From the NCBI RefSeq assembly GCF_023159225.1, contig NC_063169.1:56197934-56261933 (forward strand): 64,000 nucleotides of DNA, in the 5' to 3' direction. Both the position numbers and the translations under genes were made by a program. Within the stretch, counting starts at the first letter, position 1. The number at the start of each line of letters is the position of its first letter. Shown one piece after another: positions 1 to 11,186 of this stretch. This DNA is from Perognathus longimembris pacificus. Its lineage: Eukaryota > Chordata > Mammalia > Rodentia > Heteromyidae. The notes below the pieces were generated by a model. That model was not told the DNA's origin, did no database searches, and saw nothing but the letters and a program-made list of their open reading frames with translations.

Positions 1-1233
1 CCCTTGTTATGTTCTTGATAGGTAAAAGACTGTTAGGTATTTTTTTTTTCTTCCATCTACTCACGTGATAAGGGAGCTTGTGATTGGTGCTTTGTCCTCT
101 TGCAAAGTACTTTCAGAGATAAAAATCATGATTACTCTGAAGGATCAGCATTCTCTATGGAGAAAGAAGAAAATCACAAGAATTTTAAGTTAAGGCAGTG
201 GAGGGGCAGGGAAGAAATCTCTCCAAAGTAGAAAGTTTTGTGATTGATCAGGACATTGATCCTGGGGAGGCTAGGGCGTGGGCATGCGTATGCGCATGTA
301 GTGCCCCCTAGAACTTATTCAAAGTGTCTTTTTCATGTGAATCTGTTTACATATGGATCATTAATCTAGCATACCTTGGAATTAGAATTACCTTACTGGA
401 TTATGACATTGTTTGTCCAAAAGAGTCAAATTTAGATATAAATGAACATTATGAGACAGATTCATAAAATAATGTTTTGGATAAGTACGCACATTTGATT
501 TATATTCCTGAGCAAGGTCGTTGGGAGTAATTTCATAGTTATTTCTTTCCAGTAGATAAGTTCGCTCAACAAAAATGATAAAGCTAGTTAGATAAGGTTG
601 CTATTTGCTAGCATAACTAGCTAAAGAGCTGAGGTTGACATTTCAGTATTTAGACCTTAGGCTTTCGATACTTAATAAGGAGAAAACTACACTGGATATT
701 GCAATAACCATCTTCTTTGCAGTCCGAGGGAGAGTGGACACTAAAATATTTGCCTACCTGTTCCCTGGAATTATCTACATTCTCAGTGGGCTTGTTGTTC
801 TTCTTGCCTGGCTTTAGGAAATAGAACAGACAGACAATCCATTCTTGTTTTTTTAAACTCTTTTCTAATTGAGACCTGAAAGTCTCAAATTCTCATCCCT
901 AAGGAAAAACTCTTCGCCTATGAAGATAATTTTTGTTTTATTCCAGCTAGTACAAGGTGAAGTCAGAGAAGCAGAGCAAATTTCTTTGCTTTGGGTCACA
1001 TGGTCAGTTTTGCTGCTTGGCGAGGATCCTCAGCTATTGCTTGGGTAGGTTTTTTGAGGAGAAGGAGGAAACTAAATAATATGAATAAGTATTAGCACAT
1101 CATTTTAAAGGGGTGTTCTGTTCAAATTGCAACTGTGTTCCTCTCAAAAAGTAGACTAATGATTGGTATGTGCTTCATTGGTATTACCAATAGTCTCAGC
1201 ACCATCCTTCAAATCTCTACAATGTTCATTGCT
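1..1233. other. Unique non-coding sequence
   Basis: AT-rich sequence with no recognisable repeat or convincing exon. The short open frame at 635-817 (+) has no splice context or recognisable motif and is probably chance. Confidence 0.5.
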
Positions 1234-1314
1234 ATTATTATTAAAATAATAATAATAATTTATTATTTAAAATTTATAAAATAATAATAATTTATTATTA
1301 TTATTATTATTATT
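1234..1314. repeat. (TAA)n/(TTA)n tract, likely SINE tail
   Basis: AAT/TTA triplets interrupted by an AT-rich spacer. The tract abuts the 3' side of the minus-strand SINE that follows, so it is probably that element's degenerate A-rich tail. Confidence 0.75.
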
Positions 1315-1505
1315 GGGTCATGGGGCTTGAACTCTGGGCCTGGACACTGTCCCTGAGCCTGAGCTCTTCAGCTCAAGGCTAGGGCTGTACCACTTGAGTC
1401 ACAGCACCACTTCTGTTTTTCTGGTGGTTAATTGGAGATAAGAGTCTCATGGAATTCCTGCCCAGGCTGGCTTTGAACTTCCATCCTCAGATCTCAGACT
1501 CCTAA
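1315..1505 (-). mobile_element. B1-Geo dimeric SINE, 3' part (split)
   Basis: In reverse orientation the Geo monomer comes first (GGGGCTTGAACTC, CTCAAGGCTAG, CACTTGAGTCACAGC). The linker (GGTTAATTGGAGATAAGAG) and B1-like part (CCCAGGCTGGCTTTGAAC) follow. The element stops at GACTCCT and resumes at 1803, so it was interrupted by the LTR at 1506-1798. Confidence 0.8.
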
Positions 1506-1798
1506 ACATTAGCATTTCCTCTTCCTTAGGTCCTCAGCTTCCCCCATTAGTCCCTAGACCCACCCAGACCTAAACTCCCTGCCCCAGAGCTATAATGGGC
1601 CACTTCTAGTCACCATTAAGACCTACCTATGTCCCCTTTAGCCCCAGAGAAACTGCCACCTGGATAAGGTGCAGACGCCATGTTGCTCCCTCTAAGGTGG
1701 GAGATATGGCCCCACTAATAAACCTTCTTATGACCCTTCTTCTCCTGTCTGTGACTATCTCCACAAGGTCCCTGGGATGGCTGGGACACATCCTTTCA
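1506..1798 (+). mobile_element. Solo LTR-like insertion inside SINE
   Basis: A 293-bp block with no SINE similarity splits a B1-Geo element exactly between 'GACTCCT' and 'AGTAGCTAGG'. CTAA occurs on both sides (1502-1505 and 1799-1802), consistent with a 4-bp target duplication. An AATAAA signal lies at 1717-1722, and pyrimidine-rich sequence follows it, as in a retroviral LTR on the plus strand. The right end is CA, but the left end is not a clean TG. The family is not identified and no coding sequence is present. Confidence 0.55.
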
Positions 1799-1802
1799 CT
1801 AA

Positions 1803-1842
1803 GTAGCTAGGGTTACAGGCATGAGCTATGGGTGCCTGGCTT
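1803..1842 (-). mobile_element. B1-Geo SINE, 5' part (split)
   Basis: Continuation of the SINE at 1315-1505. AGTAGCTAGGGTTACAGGC and GCCTGGCTT are the reverse complement of the B1/7SL 5' end. Confidence 0.75.
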
Positions 1843-2542
1843 CGGTGCTATTTTTAGCAATGGCTCTACAACAGACCTAGTGTTATCCAGAATGTTTAGA
1901 AATTAGAGACATTCAGAGAACATGAAAATCAAATCAGAGATAGATCAGAAAATATTTTAAAGTAGCACAGAAATTGTTTTCATATGGTCTTGTTGCATAT
2001 TTTCTTTAATTTTTCACATGACGGTCTTTTTTTTGACTAGTAATTTGAAAGGGTTGATACTTTTCAGCATGTATTTTTCTATTGTAAAATTCATTAGTCT
2101 TGAATCAGTGATGTTAATTCACTTGTGATTCCTTTCTTGGGTGGATGTCTGATCAGTTTGCAGTAACATTTTGAAAATTAGTTTTTTGTCCTCAATTTAC
2201 AGATGGTGCTACAAAGGCAGAAAAGGATAAGGTAATGGCTTACTGTTCCTCAAAAATCTATACTATGTCAACTTCAAATTACATAGCCTAGTGCATTCTG
2301 GGACATATGTTGAGCTTCTTTTTGATTAATGTGGGGGCTGGACTTGCTGACCTCTGCAGGAGGTTTCTAGCTCTGTGCTACTAGAATCTTAATTTTGATT
2401 AATGGTTTTCATGGTAACTAGGACCCACACATTACCCTTCACTCTTGCAAGACTTAAGACAAAGCACACTCTCATACAAAAATTATATATTCCCCTCCAC
2501 ACTAATTTGTGGAGCCATTTCTGCTAAACCTTATTATATTAT

Positions 2543-2543
<1 letters not shown>
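1843..2543. other. Unique non-coding sequence
   Basis: AT-rich sequence. 2,190-2,250 faintly resembles the MIR 3' end (TTTACAGATGG followed by AAGG) but is too short to call. Confidence 0.4.

Positions 2544-2581
<38 letters not shown>
2544..2581 (+). repeat. (GT)n microsatellite
   Basis: About 19 uninterrupted GT dinucleotides. The Cys/Val-rich open frame across it is a translation of the repeat. Confidence 0.97.
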
Positions 2582-4137
2582 GCTAGAAAAATTTAGTTCA
2601 TTTGCTCAGTTGTTTGGAAAACTTACAGAGATGTGACGTGGGGGAGGGGCACAGAAGGTAGCCTGGTTAGCGCTTAGTGAATGACATGTTTGTAACTAGA
2701 TTAAGCAGTGCAGCTTCTTCCCAACTGCCAATGTGGGTATCAGTTGACTACACTCCCCAAATAAGTTGATGCTTATTCAGATTTTTACCAAGACTAATTA
2801 TACAAACTGCACATTTCCCAGTAATCTCTGTGACTAAGGCATGAATTTGATTTTTTTTAATTGACAAAGTGATTTGGTGTAGTCATCTTTGTTAAATTAT
2901 TTTAGTTCCAATATTTGGATACTTTAGACATAGACAAAAGGATGGTTTTTATCTGATTACATCTAGATAAGAACAAATACTTTACTTTTTTCTTCATTAC
3001 TGCTTCTGATCTATGGAAGAAGGCAAGAGCATGCAATACATAAAAAGCTTTCCAGCGTGGATGTATGATAGATGTTATTGTGTACCCTGCTCTAAGCATT
3101 AAGCTTGCCTTTCTCTTAGAAGTCTGTTTCTTACTTGCGAAACCCTGCTGAAGGTTTGATGCCCATGTGTAGAACCTGCCAGCAGCTTAGGAGTTTACAA
3201 GAAGTTTCTGCCTGTTCTATTCTGTGTTAGCTTCTTTTGCTCATCCAACTAAAATATTTGGAACATGATCTCATCTTTCATTTCTGAAAGGCACATCTAA
3301 ACAACTTGAAATTTCGTCGAATGGAAGATATGAACCCAGATTTTTCACCATTGTGGTAAGGAACAATGAGCCTCACGTGCATCTGTCATACAAGGCAGGC
3401 TATGCTAATGTGTTAGGAAGAAACTCCCATTTGAAGGCTGGGTGTGACTCATGAACAGGCAATGTGTTTTCACGTAAGATTTTTGTAGATGCTCTATGTG
3501 GTATATCCTATTTACTTAGGCCAACTGAAGGCTTATTTCCCTTCATCTGAGCTAAAGAAAAATAAACTATCCACTGACACAAGTGGCCCTTTCACCACAG
3601 TACCCAGGGACACACTGCTCAACTAGGAGGTCCAGATGAAGGCAAAGCTACTGTACTGAGGTAAAATTCTAAAGGCCTCTATAGAAAGCCATCTAGTAAG
3701 AAAGAGAATTTCTCAATAAGATACTTTTTCACATCATTCTATATGTATGCTATGTGTGATTGATGGTTATGCTAACCAATACCTACCGAATTTATGCTTT
3801 GATCTTCCAGCATTTGCCAGATCCCGAGGACCATGAAGCTTTAGCTTAGGGACCATAGTCCTCTGGGTTTTTATGGGCAAATGGTCAATATAACTTTCGT
3901 TTATCTAAGGTTAAGAAAAGCAGGGGTCTTTGTTACCTAGGCAAAGGGTTAGATCTGATAAGCACACCTGGAAAAGTCACAAATAATGTGTTGACTTAAA
4001 AAAAAATTAACATCTACCTGAAAGCTTCTAAGATAACATTGGTAAAATGTGACTGAACCTGAAATGGACAGGAATCTAAAATGAAAAATTTTCTGATGAT
4101 AGTCTCTGTAAGTTTGAGTGATGAATGGAGACAAATT
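2582..4137. other. Unique non-coding sequence
   Basis: No repeat family recognised and no open frame with splice context. Short minus-strand open frames at 2,902-3,099 and 3,949-4,134 show no motif. Confidence 0.45.
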
Positions 4138-4347
4138 ATGGTGTTGGTATTGAACTCAGGGCATTGCACATTCTGAACAAGTGCTGTACTATTGAGCTAA
4201 ATCCAAAATCAATGTTTTTCTTTTTTCAAAACTGGGTCTCACTATAAAGTTCAGGATGCCCTTGAACTTAATTTATAAAACAGAGAGTCTCACAGGGTCC
4301 TCTTCTTTCTGACTCCAGAGTACCAGTATTATAGGTGTATGCTCACA
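4138..4347 (-). mobile_element. B4-like SINE (ID-B1 fusion)
   Basis: Read in reverse, an ID-like part (TATTGAACTCAGGGC, GTGCTGTACTATTGAGCTAA) is joined to a B1-like part (CTGGGTCTCACTATAAAG, AGTACCAGTATTATAGGTGT). This order matches rodent B4. It is diverged and lacks the Geo monomer, so it probably predates the IDL-Geo expansion. Confidence 0.65.
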
Positions 4348-6595
4348 GATAAAATCATAAACAGCATATATCTTCCACTTAATTGACCTTTGCCCTCCCT
4401 CTTGATTGACATTTGCTCAGAAAGGGAGCATTTTTTTCTTTATTATTTTATCATCCAACTTTTAAGAATGTTTAATAGAAAATTTAGAGTCTCACTTCAA
4501 TACATAAAATTCAGATTGAAAATTAAAGGCCCAAGTCCATAGGATATGATAAAATAGTTAATTAATTTTCCTCTAATATTTAAAGGATATCATAACTTAG
4601 ACAAACATATCTATCTAAATATTTCAAAGTGGTTTGGTAGAAATGTAGTTACTCCATATCTGGATCAAAATTTATGTGGTATGAATGATAGGTCTCTTAA
4701 AGATTAGCCTGAAAGTAAAATATTATGGAATACAAAGCTACAACCTAATAATACTTGTGTTTATTTTTAATAACTCCAAAGATTCTTTGGAAAATAGCAA
4801 ATATAGGAAGTCGAGTCTCATTTGAGTCTCATGTGTTAACTGTAAGACTCAAGGTTTAAATATAGTTCTTCAATATTTTGCTATAAAATGTTATTCATTA
4901 GGGTGTCCTGTGTTATTTGGCCGTATTGTTTAACTTAGAGTTTATATTCTGAAAAACCTTGCAGTTTGAATTGCCTTCAGGCAATAAGTAAACACTTCAA
5001 AGAAAGGACTTAATCCTTAGATCCTAGATTTAGGAACTACGCACAGGATTAGGAAACACTAAAATACTGATTATTAAACTTTAGAAAAATTGTTCAAGTT
5101 TAAACATATGCAAATCTAATCATCGAATGCATGCCATATTTAAATGTCATTGAAATCTTTGTTATGCATGTTCATACAATATGAAAAACTCAAGTAATAT
5201 CTTGTTCTTTTTTCTTTTAGCAGCTTCATTGCACTACAGGTTTTAGTTCATTGATACTGAATGGAGATTCATGGAAGAGTACTTTTATAAATTGCACGAG
5301 GCCAAAAAATGTCTATAACTGGTTCAGATTTCTGAATGGAAGAATAATAAGATTCAACACTGTTAAATCGGTTTAAAACTGTTTAAATCCATCAGAGAGG
5401 AACAAAAGAAACAGGGATATTGGCTTCTTAAACTGAGAAATTTAGTTTTTAAATGCTATGAACTCCTTGCTTCTCTAATATAATACTCAGGCATGCTCAA
5501 TTATTCTATTATTTGTGAAGTTTAGACATGTGCATATTTGGTGAAATGCATTTACCAGTATTTTAAGTACCTTTGTATATTGATATATTATTAATTTACA
5601 ATAGACTTTTCTGTGCTTTTGTGCGCATGACTTTTTTCTTTATATATTGACTTGCAGAGAATTACAAATACCAGGAAAATACAAAGATTGATCATTGATC
5701 AGTTGGCTTTTTTTTTGTTGTTCAAATTTCCAATAGACTCTTGATGCCCTCTTGAGAAATAATTGAAGGTAGAAGCTAAAAGCAAACAGTGGAGGCAGAG
5801 GAGAGCCAAGACTTCCTCCCATCAATTATCCTCCACATGTCCCCATGTTACAAGAAGACTGTGTGCTGCATTGGCTCTTCTTGTCCTTGCCGGAAGAGGC
5901 TTCCCAACAGAAGCTGTATAGCCATTGCTTGTGAGTCATCTTATGTCAGTGTCTGACTCAATCATTTCTCTTCTTCTAATTTTATGGTCTTTATACTTAA
6001 CTGAGGTCCTTGTCAGCCACCCTAAATACTTATTTTCAAGGGCTTTGAAAGCAGTGACAACTCAGTTGCCTTACAAAGTTACACACACTAAACATGCTTA
6101 GACAATGTGTTACAATGTTCAAAGATCTCTGCAAATACTACTGAAGTCAGTTTTTCTATTGTAATAAATGGTACTACCATGCATTTGAGGCTTGAAATAC
6201 ATAGTTTAGAGGGATTTCAAAAAATAAGAAAAAGTTATAAGTTCAAAATTAGGCAACAAATTGACTTTTGTAACAGAGAAATTGTAATAAATTATAAAAA
6301 TTACAAAGCTAAAATTGACTACAAAATCAGAAAATTTAGGAAAAAAAGTAGATTTTTTTTTCCTAAAAAGTAGAATCAACCATCCAAAACATTTGTATAA
6401 ATTCTTTTGGCTAAATAATTTTGATTGCTTCTTTATATGACAAATCTAGCATTTTCTACAGAGATAAGAACTGGATAATTTATTTCTGCCTATACCATGA
6501 TTAATTCATTTTTTAAAAATTAAATATATAGACATTTAACTAAAAACTACTTTTTAATTTTTAAATTCAAAGCAAGTCTTACTTTTACTGTTTAT
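4348..6595. other. Unique AT-rich sequence
   Basis: Mostly unique. One stretch (5,221-5,376) is open directly after a pyrimidine-rich AG and is discussed in the findings as a weak exon candidate. The 88-residue open frame at 6,107-6,373 is Lys/Ile/Asn-rich, as expected from AT-rich DNA, and is not considered a gene. Confidence 0.4.
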
Positions 6596-7895
6596 TTTTT
6601 GAGGGTTAAATTTTTTTAGCTTTAAGTATATTTTGGATATTGGGCCCTTGTCTGTAAAACTCTTCTTCCACTTTATGGGTTTCTATTTAGCTTGTTAACA
6701 ATGTCCTGTGCCATGCGGAAGCTTTTAAGTTTGGTATAATCCCATATATCTTTGGTTAATTTCTAGATTTTTTTAAAGGCTATTGTACATGGAGTTGCTT
6801 TCCTGATTTCATTCTCAATCTTCTCATTGTTGACATAAATAAAAGCTACTGATTTTTATGAGTTGATTTTATACCTTGCTACTCTGGCAAAATTTCAGAT
6901 CAGCTCAAGTAACTTGGGGGAGAAATCTACAGGCTCCTTTAAATACATGATCATGTCATCTGCAAAGAGGGATAATTTCACTTCTTCCTTCCCTATTTGG
7001 ATCATATTTATGTTTATATCTTGCCCTATTTTTCTGGCTAGGAATTTCAGTATTATATTGAATAGGAGTAGAGAGAGTGGACATCTTGTCTCGTTCCTGA
7101 TTTTAGAGGAATTTTTTTTTACCATTAAATTTAATACTGGTTGTGGGTTTGTCATATACAGTATTTATTATATTGAAGAATGTGTGGTGCATTCATAACT
7201 TCTCAAGAGCTTTTATTGTAAAAGAGTGTTGCATCTTGTCAAATGCTTTTTTCTGTATTTGTTGAGATGATCATGTGGTTTTTGACCTTGCTTCTGATGA
7301 TATATTGAAGTATGTTTATTGATTTATGTATATTCAACCAGCTTTGCAACCCTGGAATGAATCATGTTTGTGCATAGTGCATGATTGTTTTGGTTAATTG
7401 TTGAATTTGGTTGGCCAGAATTTTTTTGAGAAGTTTTACATTGATGTTCATCCAAGAGATGGATCCATAGTTCTCTTTCTTGATTAGTGCCTGGTTTTGG
7501 AATGAATGTAATGCTGGCCTCATGTTTAGTAGTGATCTTACCCTTTCTATCTCATTGAAGGGTTTGAGGAATATTGGTGTTTGTTCTCCTTTGAAGGCCT
7601 TATAGAATCCACTGTGTCCTAGGTATTTCTTGAATGGGAATCTTTTATTGCTATTTCAATGTTATTTGTTATGTTTGAAATATTGGTTCAGTTTTGGTAT
7701 ATTGATATTCTCTAGAAATGCATCCAGTTTTTGCATAATCTCCAATTTGTTGGCATAAGGTTTGCAAAATATTCCTTTTTAATATACTTCATTTTCTTGT
7801 TTGTGTGGTGATGTTAGTTTTTAATTTCTAATTTTATTTACTTTATTGATTCCTCTTCTTTGTCAGAATTACTAACAGCCTGTCAATTTTGAAAC
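6596..7895 (-). mobile_element. L1 ORF2 segment, inverted 5' part of a twin-primed L1
   Basis: Antisense L1 ORF2 running left to right from the C-terminal region back into reverse transcriptase. The left edge reads, on the minus strand, into 'AACCCTCAAA', the same point at which the forward L1 part begins near 7,900. The two halves are therefore one element inverted around that point. Stops and frameshifts are frequent, so it is not active. Confidence 0.85.
6895..7155 (-). pseudogene. L1 ORF2 reverse transcriptase fragment
   Basis: An 86-residue open stretch of L1 ORF2 inside the inverted segment. Residues 64-67 are FADD, the catalytic metal-binding motif of L1 reverse transcriptase, followed by MIMYL. 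Residues ~25-35 (CPLSLLLFNII) match the conserved strand upstream of the active site. Full-length ORF2p is about 1,280 residues; this is a relic bounded by stops. Confidence 0.85.
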
Positions 7896-9110
7896 TATCA
7901 GAAAATAAACCCTCAAAGAAACAACCCAATTAATAAACGGGCTAATGAATTAAAGAGAGACTTCTTAGAAGAAGTAGTAAAAATGGCCACTAGACACATG
8001 AAAATAATCATCAACATATCTGGGCATAAAGGAAATGAAAATTAAAACAACACTGAGGTTCTATTACACCGTAGTTAGAATGGCTAAGATCAAGAAAAGT
8101 AACAATAACAAATGTTGGTATAGATGTGGCCAAAAGGTAACTCTATTACTCTGTTGGTGGGGATGTAAATTTGATCAACCAACCTGGAAAGCAATATGGA
8201 GGTTCCTCAAACAATTTAACATAGAGCCATCTTATGACCCAGCAATTCTATATCTAAGCATTTGTCCAACAGAGGACAAACAAGGCTATAGTAAAGCTAT
8301 GCGCACAGCCATGTCATTGCAGCATTATCTACCATAGTCAAGATATAGAATCAGTGCAGGTGCATCTCAGTGGGGGAATGGATCAAGAAAATGTGGATAC
8401 ACATTTGGAATTCTACTCATGGAATTCTACTCATCCATCAGACAGAATGATAGTGTATCATTCAAAAGGAAATGGAAAGACATGGAAAAACTTATACTAA
8501 GCAAGTAAGCCAGACAGAGAAACATACGTTGCATGAATTCTTTCACTTATAGTAACTAGAGTATGACTGTAAATCTGCAAGTAAGCACAATGGTTGGTAA
8601 ACAAGGGGGTTACAAATGAATTGACTGAAATGTAATAGACTCGATGGAGAACCCAAATAACATAATTCTTTAAACGGATCAAGTCAAAGCCCAAGAAAAT
8701 AAGTACCAGGAAATTGATACTTGCAAGACAGGAGGGTGGAGCTGAGGGGACAGAGGTAAAAAAAAAAAGTGGGAAGGGAAGGGAAGGGAATACAGTCAAT
8801 AATCCATTGTGTATATCACAGAATCAAGAAATATAAGAGAAGGAATGTTTCAAAGGGGGTAAAGACATTGAAGGGGTGACAGACATCAAGATGCATTGTA
8901 CACACAAACTGCTTTGTTAATAGCAAAAAATTTAATATATAACCTAAAATTAAGATAAGTAAGGAAATGAGTGGATTGGGAGGGTTTGGTGAGAATGTTG
9001 AAAGAGATGAGACTGATCAAGATGAATTGTATTTATGAACTGCTTTGATGAATTTCAACTCCTTTGTACAACCACTTAAAGATAACAAGAAAAATCCCCC
9101 TCTCAATTTA
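7896..9110 (+). mobile_element. L1 3' part (forward half of twin-primed L1)
   Basis: Starts near AAACCCTCAAAG and AACCCAATTAATAAACGGGC, typical of the late ORF2 region. It continues through the ORF2 C-terminus into a 3' UTR ending near 9,060-9,110 (CCTTTGTACAACCACTTAAAG, then an A-rich end). The 3' end resembles the fragment at 24,862-25,012 rather than the younger L1s at 48 kb, indicating an older subfamily. Confidence 0.85.
8035..8337 (+). pseudogene. L1 ORF2 C-terminal fragment
   Basis: A 100-residue open stretch matching the ORF2p C-terminal region: MKIKTTLRFYYTVVRM, then the Cys-rich CWYRCGQKVTLLLCWWGC, then a P(S)YDPA segment. The usual HCWWECK is changed, with His lost. The frame breaks at 8,337 before the usual end. 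Confidence 0.85.
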
Positions 9111-10220
9111 AGCTTTTTATTGTTTGAAAGTTTATTTCATCCTCAGGTTTATCCCTGGTCACATTTAAAAGCTGTTGTAAGAGAGAGAAAACTTCTGTAT
9201 GGTGTTTTTCAAATCTAATCCTTCTAGAAACCACTTTAAAAATATTTCTGATATTTGTTTCTACCCTACAAGAGCAGAAAATCTGATAAATTATATTGTA
9301 TATATTTTCAAAACAGGAAAAATAAGTGATTTATAATTTATATGTACTGTATTTTCAATAAATCCTATTTTGACCCTACATATAAATATATTATAGTTTG
9401 ATAGATGATAGATAGATATATTCCACTAGCCTGTGGAATAATGTTCTGTATACGTATTCTGGTTCAGCACATTTTAGCATTTTCTTTTTGTCCAAGGTCT
9501 CAGCGTAATTCTAGAGCTAACATGTCATTACACATCAGTAGACTATTTAGGTAATACTTGCCAATACATCATTGACCACATTATTATTTTTGTTTTGCTT
9601 TGTTTTGTTTTGTTTTCTACAATGCTTTTCCTTCTAGTCTTTGGGTGCTAGACATCACAGGACACGTTCATTTTGCAGTAGCAACCCTGAAAATTGGTGT
9701 CACGCTACCAAGAAAGTCAGTCCAATGGAAGCAGGAGTATTCCTTAACCTTACCACATATTAAATGGACTGTAACCCACATGGAATATATTTGATTGCTA
9801 AAATCAATTCAGTTATCATTACGTTGTCATCTACCAGTGTTAAAAAAAATTCTGCAATGTACTTGATTCAAATAGTAAACTTCTTATTGCTTAAAGTTCC
9901 TTTAGCTGAGCATATAGGGATTCCCAAGGATGGTTTCTCTCATCTCTTCTCCATATGGCATCATCTGAGATGTTCTGACTGTGACTCAAAGACCAAAGGT
10001 GGCCTTATTCTCATTATCTGAGGTTTGCTTTTACTGTCAAATACTGGGTATCTTTAGATCTCTTCCAGGTAGCTTCTTCTTGCTATATTCTTACTCATTT
10101 TCTATGACTTTTCTTTCCACCTGTTCTGTGTCTCTTCCCACTAACCTGGACCTCTCTATATGGAAGCCAGTTGCTAGAACTGAATGCAGAAGCTTCATGT
10201 CTTCTTCAAGAAGTGTTTGA
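9111..10220. other. Unique non-coding sequence
   Basis: No recognised repeat except a short (TTTTG)n run near 9,592-9,617. Three overlapping plus-strand open frames between 9,600 and 10,220 share no motif or splice context. Confidence 0.4.
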
Positions 10221-10322
10221 AGGGGTTGGAGGCATGGCTCAGTGAGTAGAGTGCTGGCCAAAGAGCAAAAGCACCAGGTACTGACTTTGACTCCCAGGCT
10301 TGGACTAAAGAAAGAAAAAAGA
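10221..10322 (+). mobile_element. ID-like tRNA-derived SINE monomer
   Basis: Begins GGGTTGGAGGCATGGCTCAG with an A-box-like TGGCTCAGTGAG, then AGAGTGCTGGCC. A degenerate B-box-like region (TTGACTCCCAGGC) and an A-rich tail follow. It is monomeric: the Geo right half is absent. Confidence 0.6.
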
Positions 10323-10445
10323 AGGGTTTTAAGACATTACTTCTGGAGCATTCTATTTATAAAAGCCAGTCCAAATCAGCCCAGGTCAGAGATTGGAAAA
10401 TAGACTCTATCTCTTGATGAGGGAGAAAAGCAAGTATGACTTATG

Positions 10446-10455
10446 GGGGGGGGGG
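10446..10455 (+). repeat. Poly-G run
   Basis: Ten or so consecutive G residues in otherwise AT-rich sequence, following a short 'TTATGG' context. No element is identified. Confidence 0.7.
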
Positions 10456-11050
10456 ACCTAATACCTTAGTTTCTTAGCTGAATCCAGAACTATCTACAAA
10501 CACTACAATGCCTCCCATTATGTGTGGCATTACCCAAAGTAAAGAGACAGTGGATTAGTCAGTGGTAGTTCATATATCTTTGCTCTTAAAAGTATAAAAG
10601 ATATACAAGTATATGAAATTACTTTTAGGTCAGGAAAACCCCTAGGAAGGTCCTGTGAAACTGAGAATCACTAAACTCTTCTGTTTACCTGTTCTTGGGC
10701 CCTAATGTTCGCCAGTGGTGGTGGATTCAATTAGTCTCCGACCTACTCCACATCTAATCCACATGTAAGTGCTATTGAATCAGCACTTACAAATTGCTTA
10801 GATTGTTGTGTTCTGCGATAGCCACACAAAATAGGCTAAAACAGGTTCCACATGGTCAGTGTGTTAATCTTTTAATTTGGTTTCACAGTGTCTGTTGAGA
10901 AATAGAGAGGGAAGTATATGGAAGACAAGGAGAAAAGAGTGGAAATAAAAGGCAGGTCGCTTAAAGACTGCCCTGTCTTCATCATCCGGTAGAAGCATCC
11001 TGGTTATAGATGATGCTGATTATGTTCAGTGCCAGCTTTTCTCTCTGTAG

Positions 11051-11186
11051 GATATGCAGTGTGACTTCTCAGATATCCTAGGAAGTAAAAACAGAGATTC
11101 AAGTATGCTGCCTCAGGCTCCAAGCAGGGAAGAAAAACAAGAACTAATTCCTTTGCTTTCCAAAAGATACAATAAACAAATAGGCA
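11051..11186 (+). CDS. Candidate internal coding exon, product unknown
   Basis: A pyrimidine-rich tract (CTTTTCTCTCTGTAG, ending at 11,050) gives a strong acceptor, with a branch-like TGCTGAT upstream. The 136-bp segment is open in one frame only, the frame starting at 11,051; the other two stop early. It ends at a consensus-like donor, GCA|GTAAGT, at 11,187. This would be a phase 0-to-1 exon. The 45-residue product starts DMQCDFSDILGSKN, contains APSREEKQELIPLL and ends KRYNKQIG. It is hydrophilic with no recognised domain, and the frame happens to stay open past the donor to 11,242. It could be a real exon of a long-intron gene, a lineage-specific exon or a chance cryptic exon. Confidence 0.3.
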
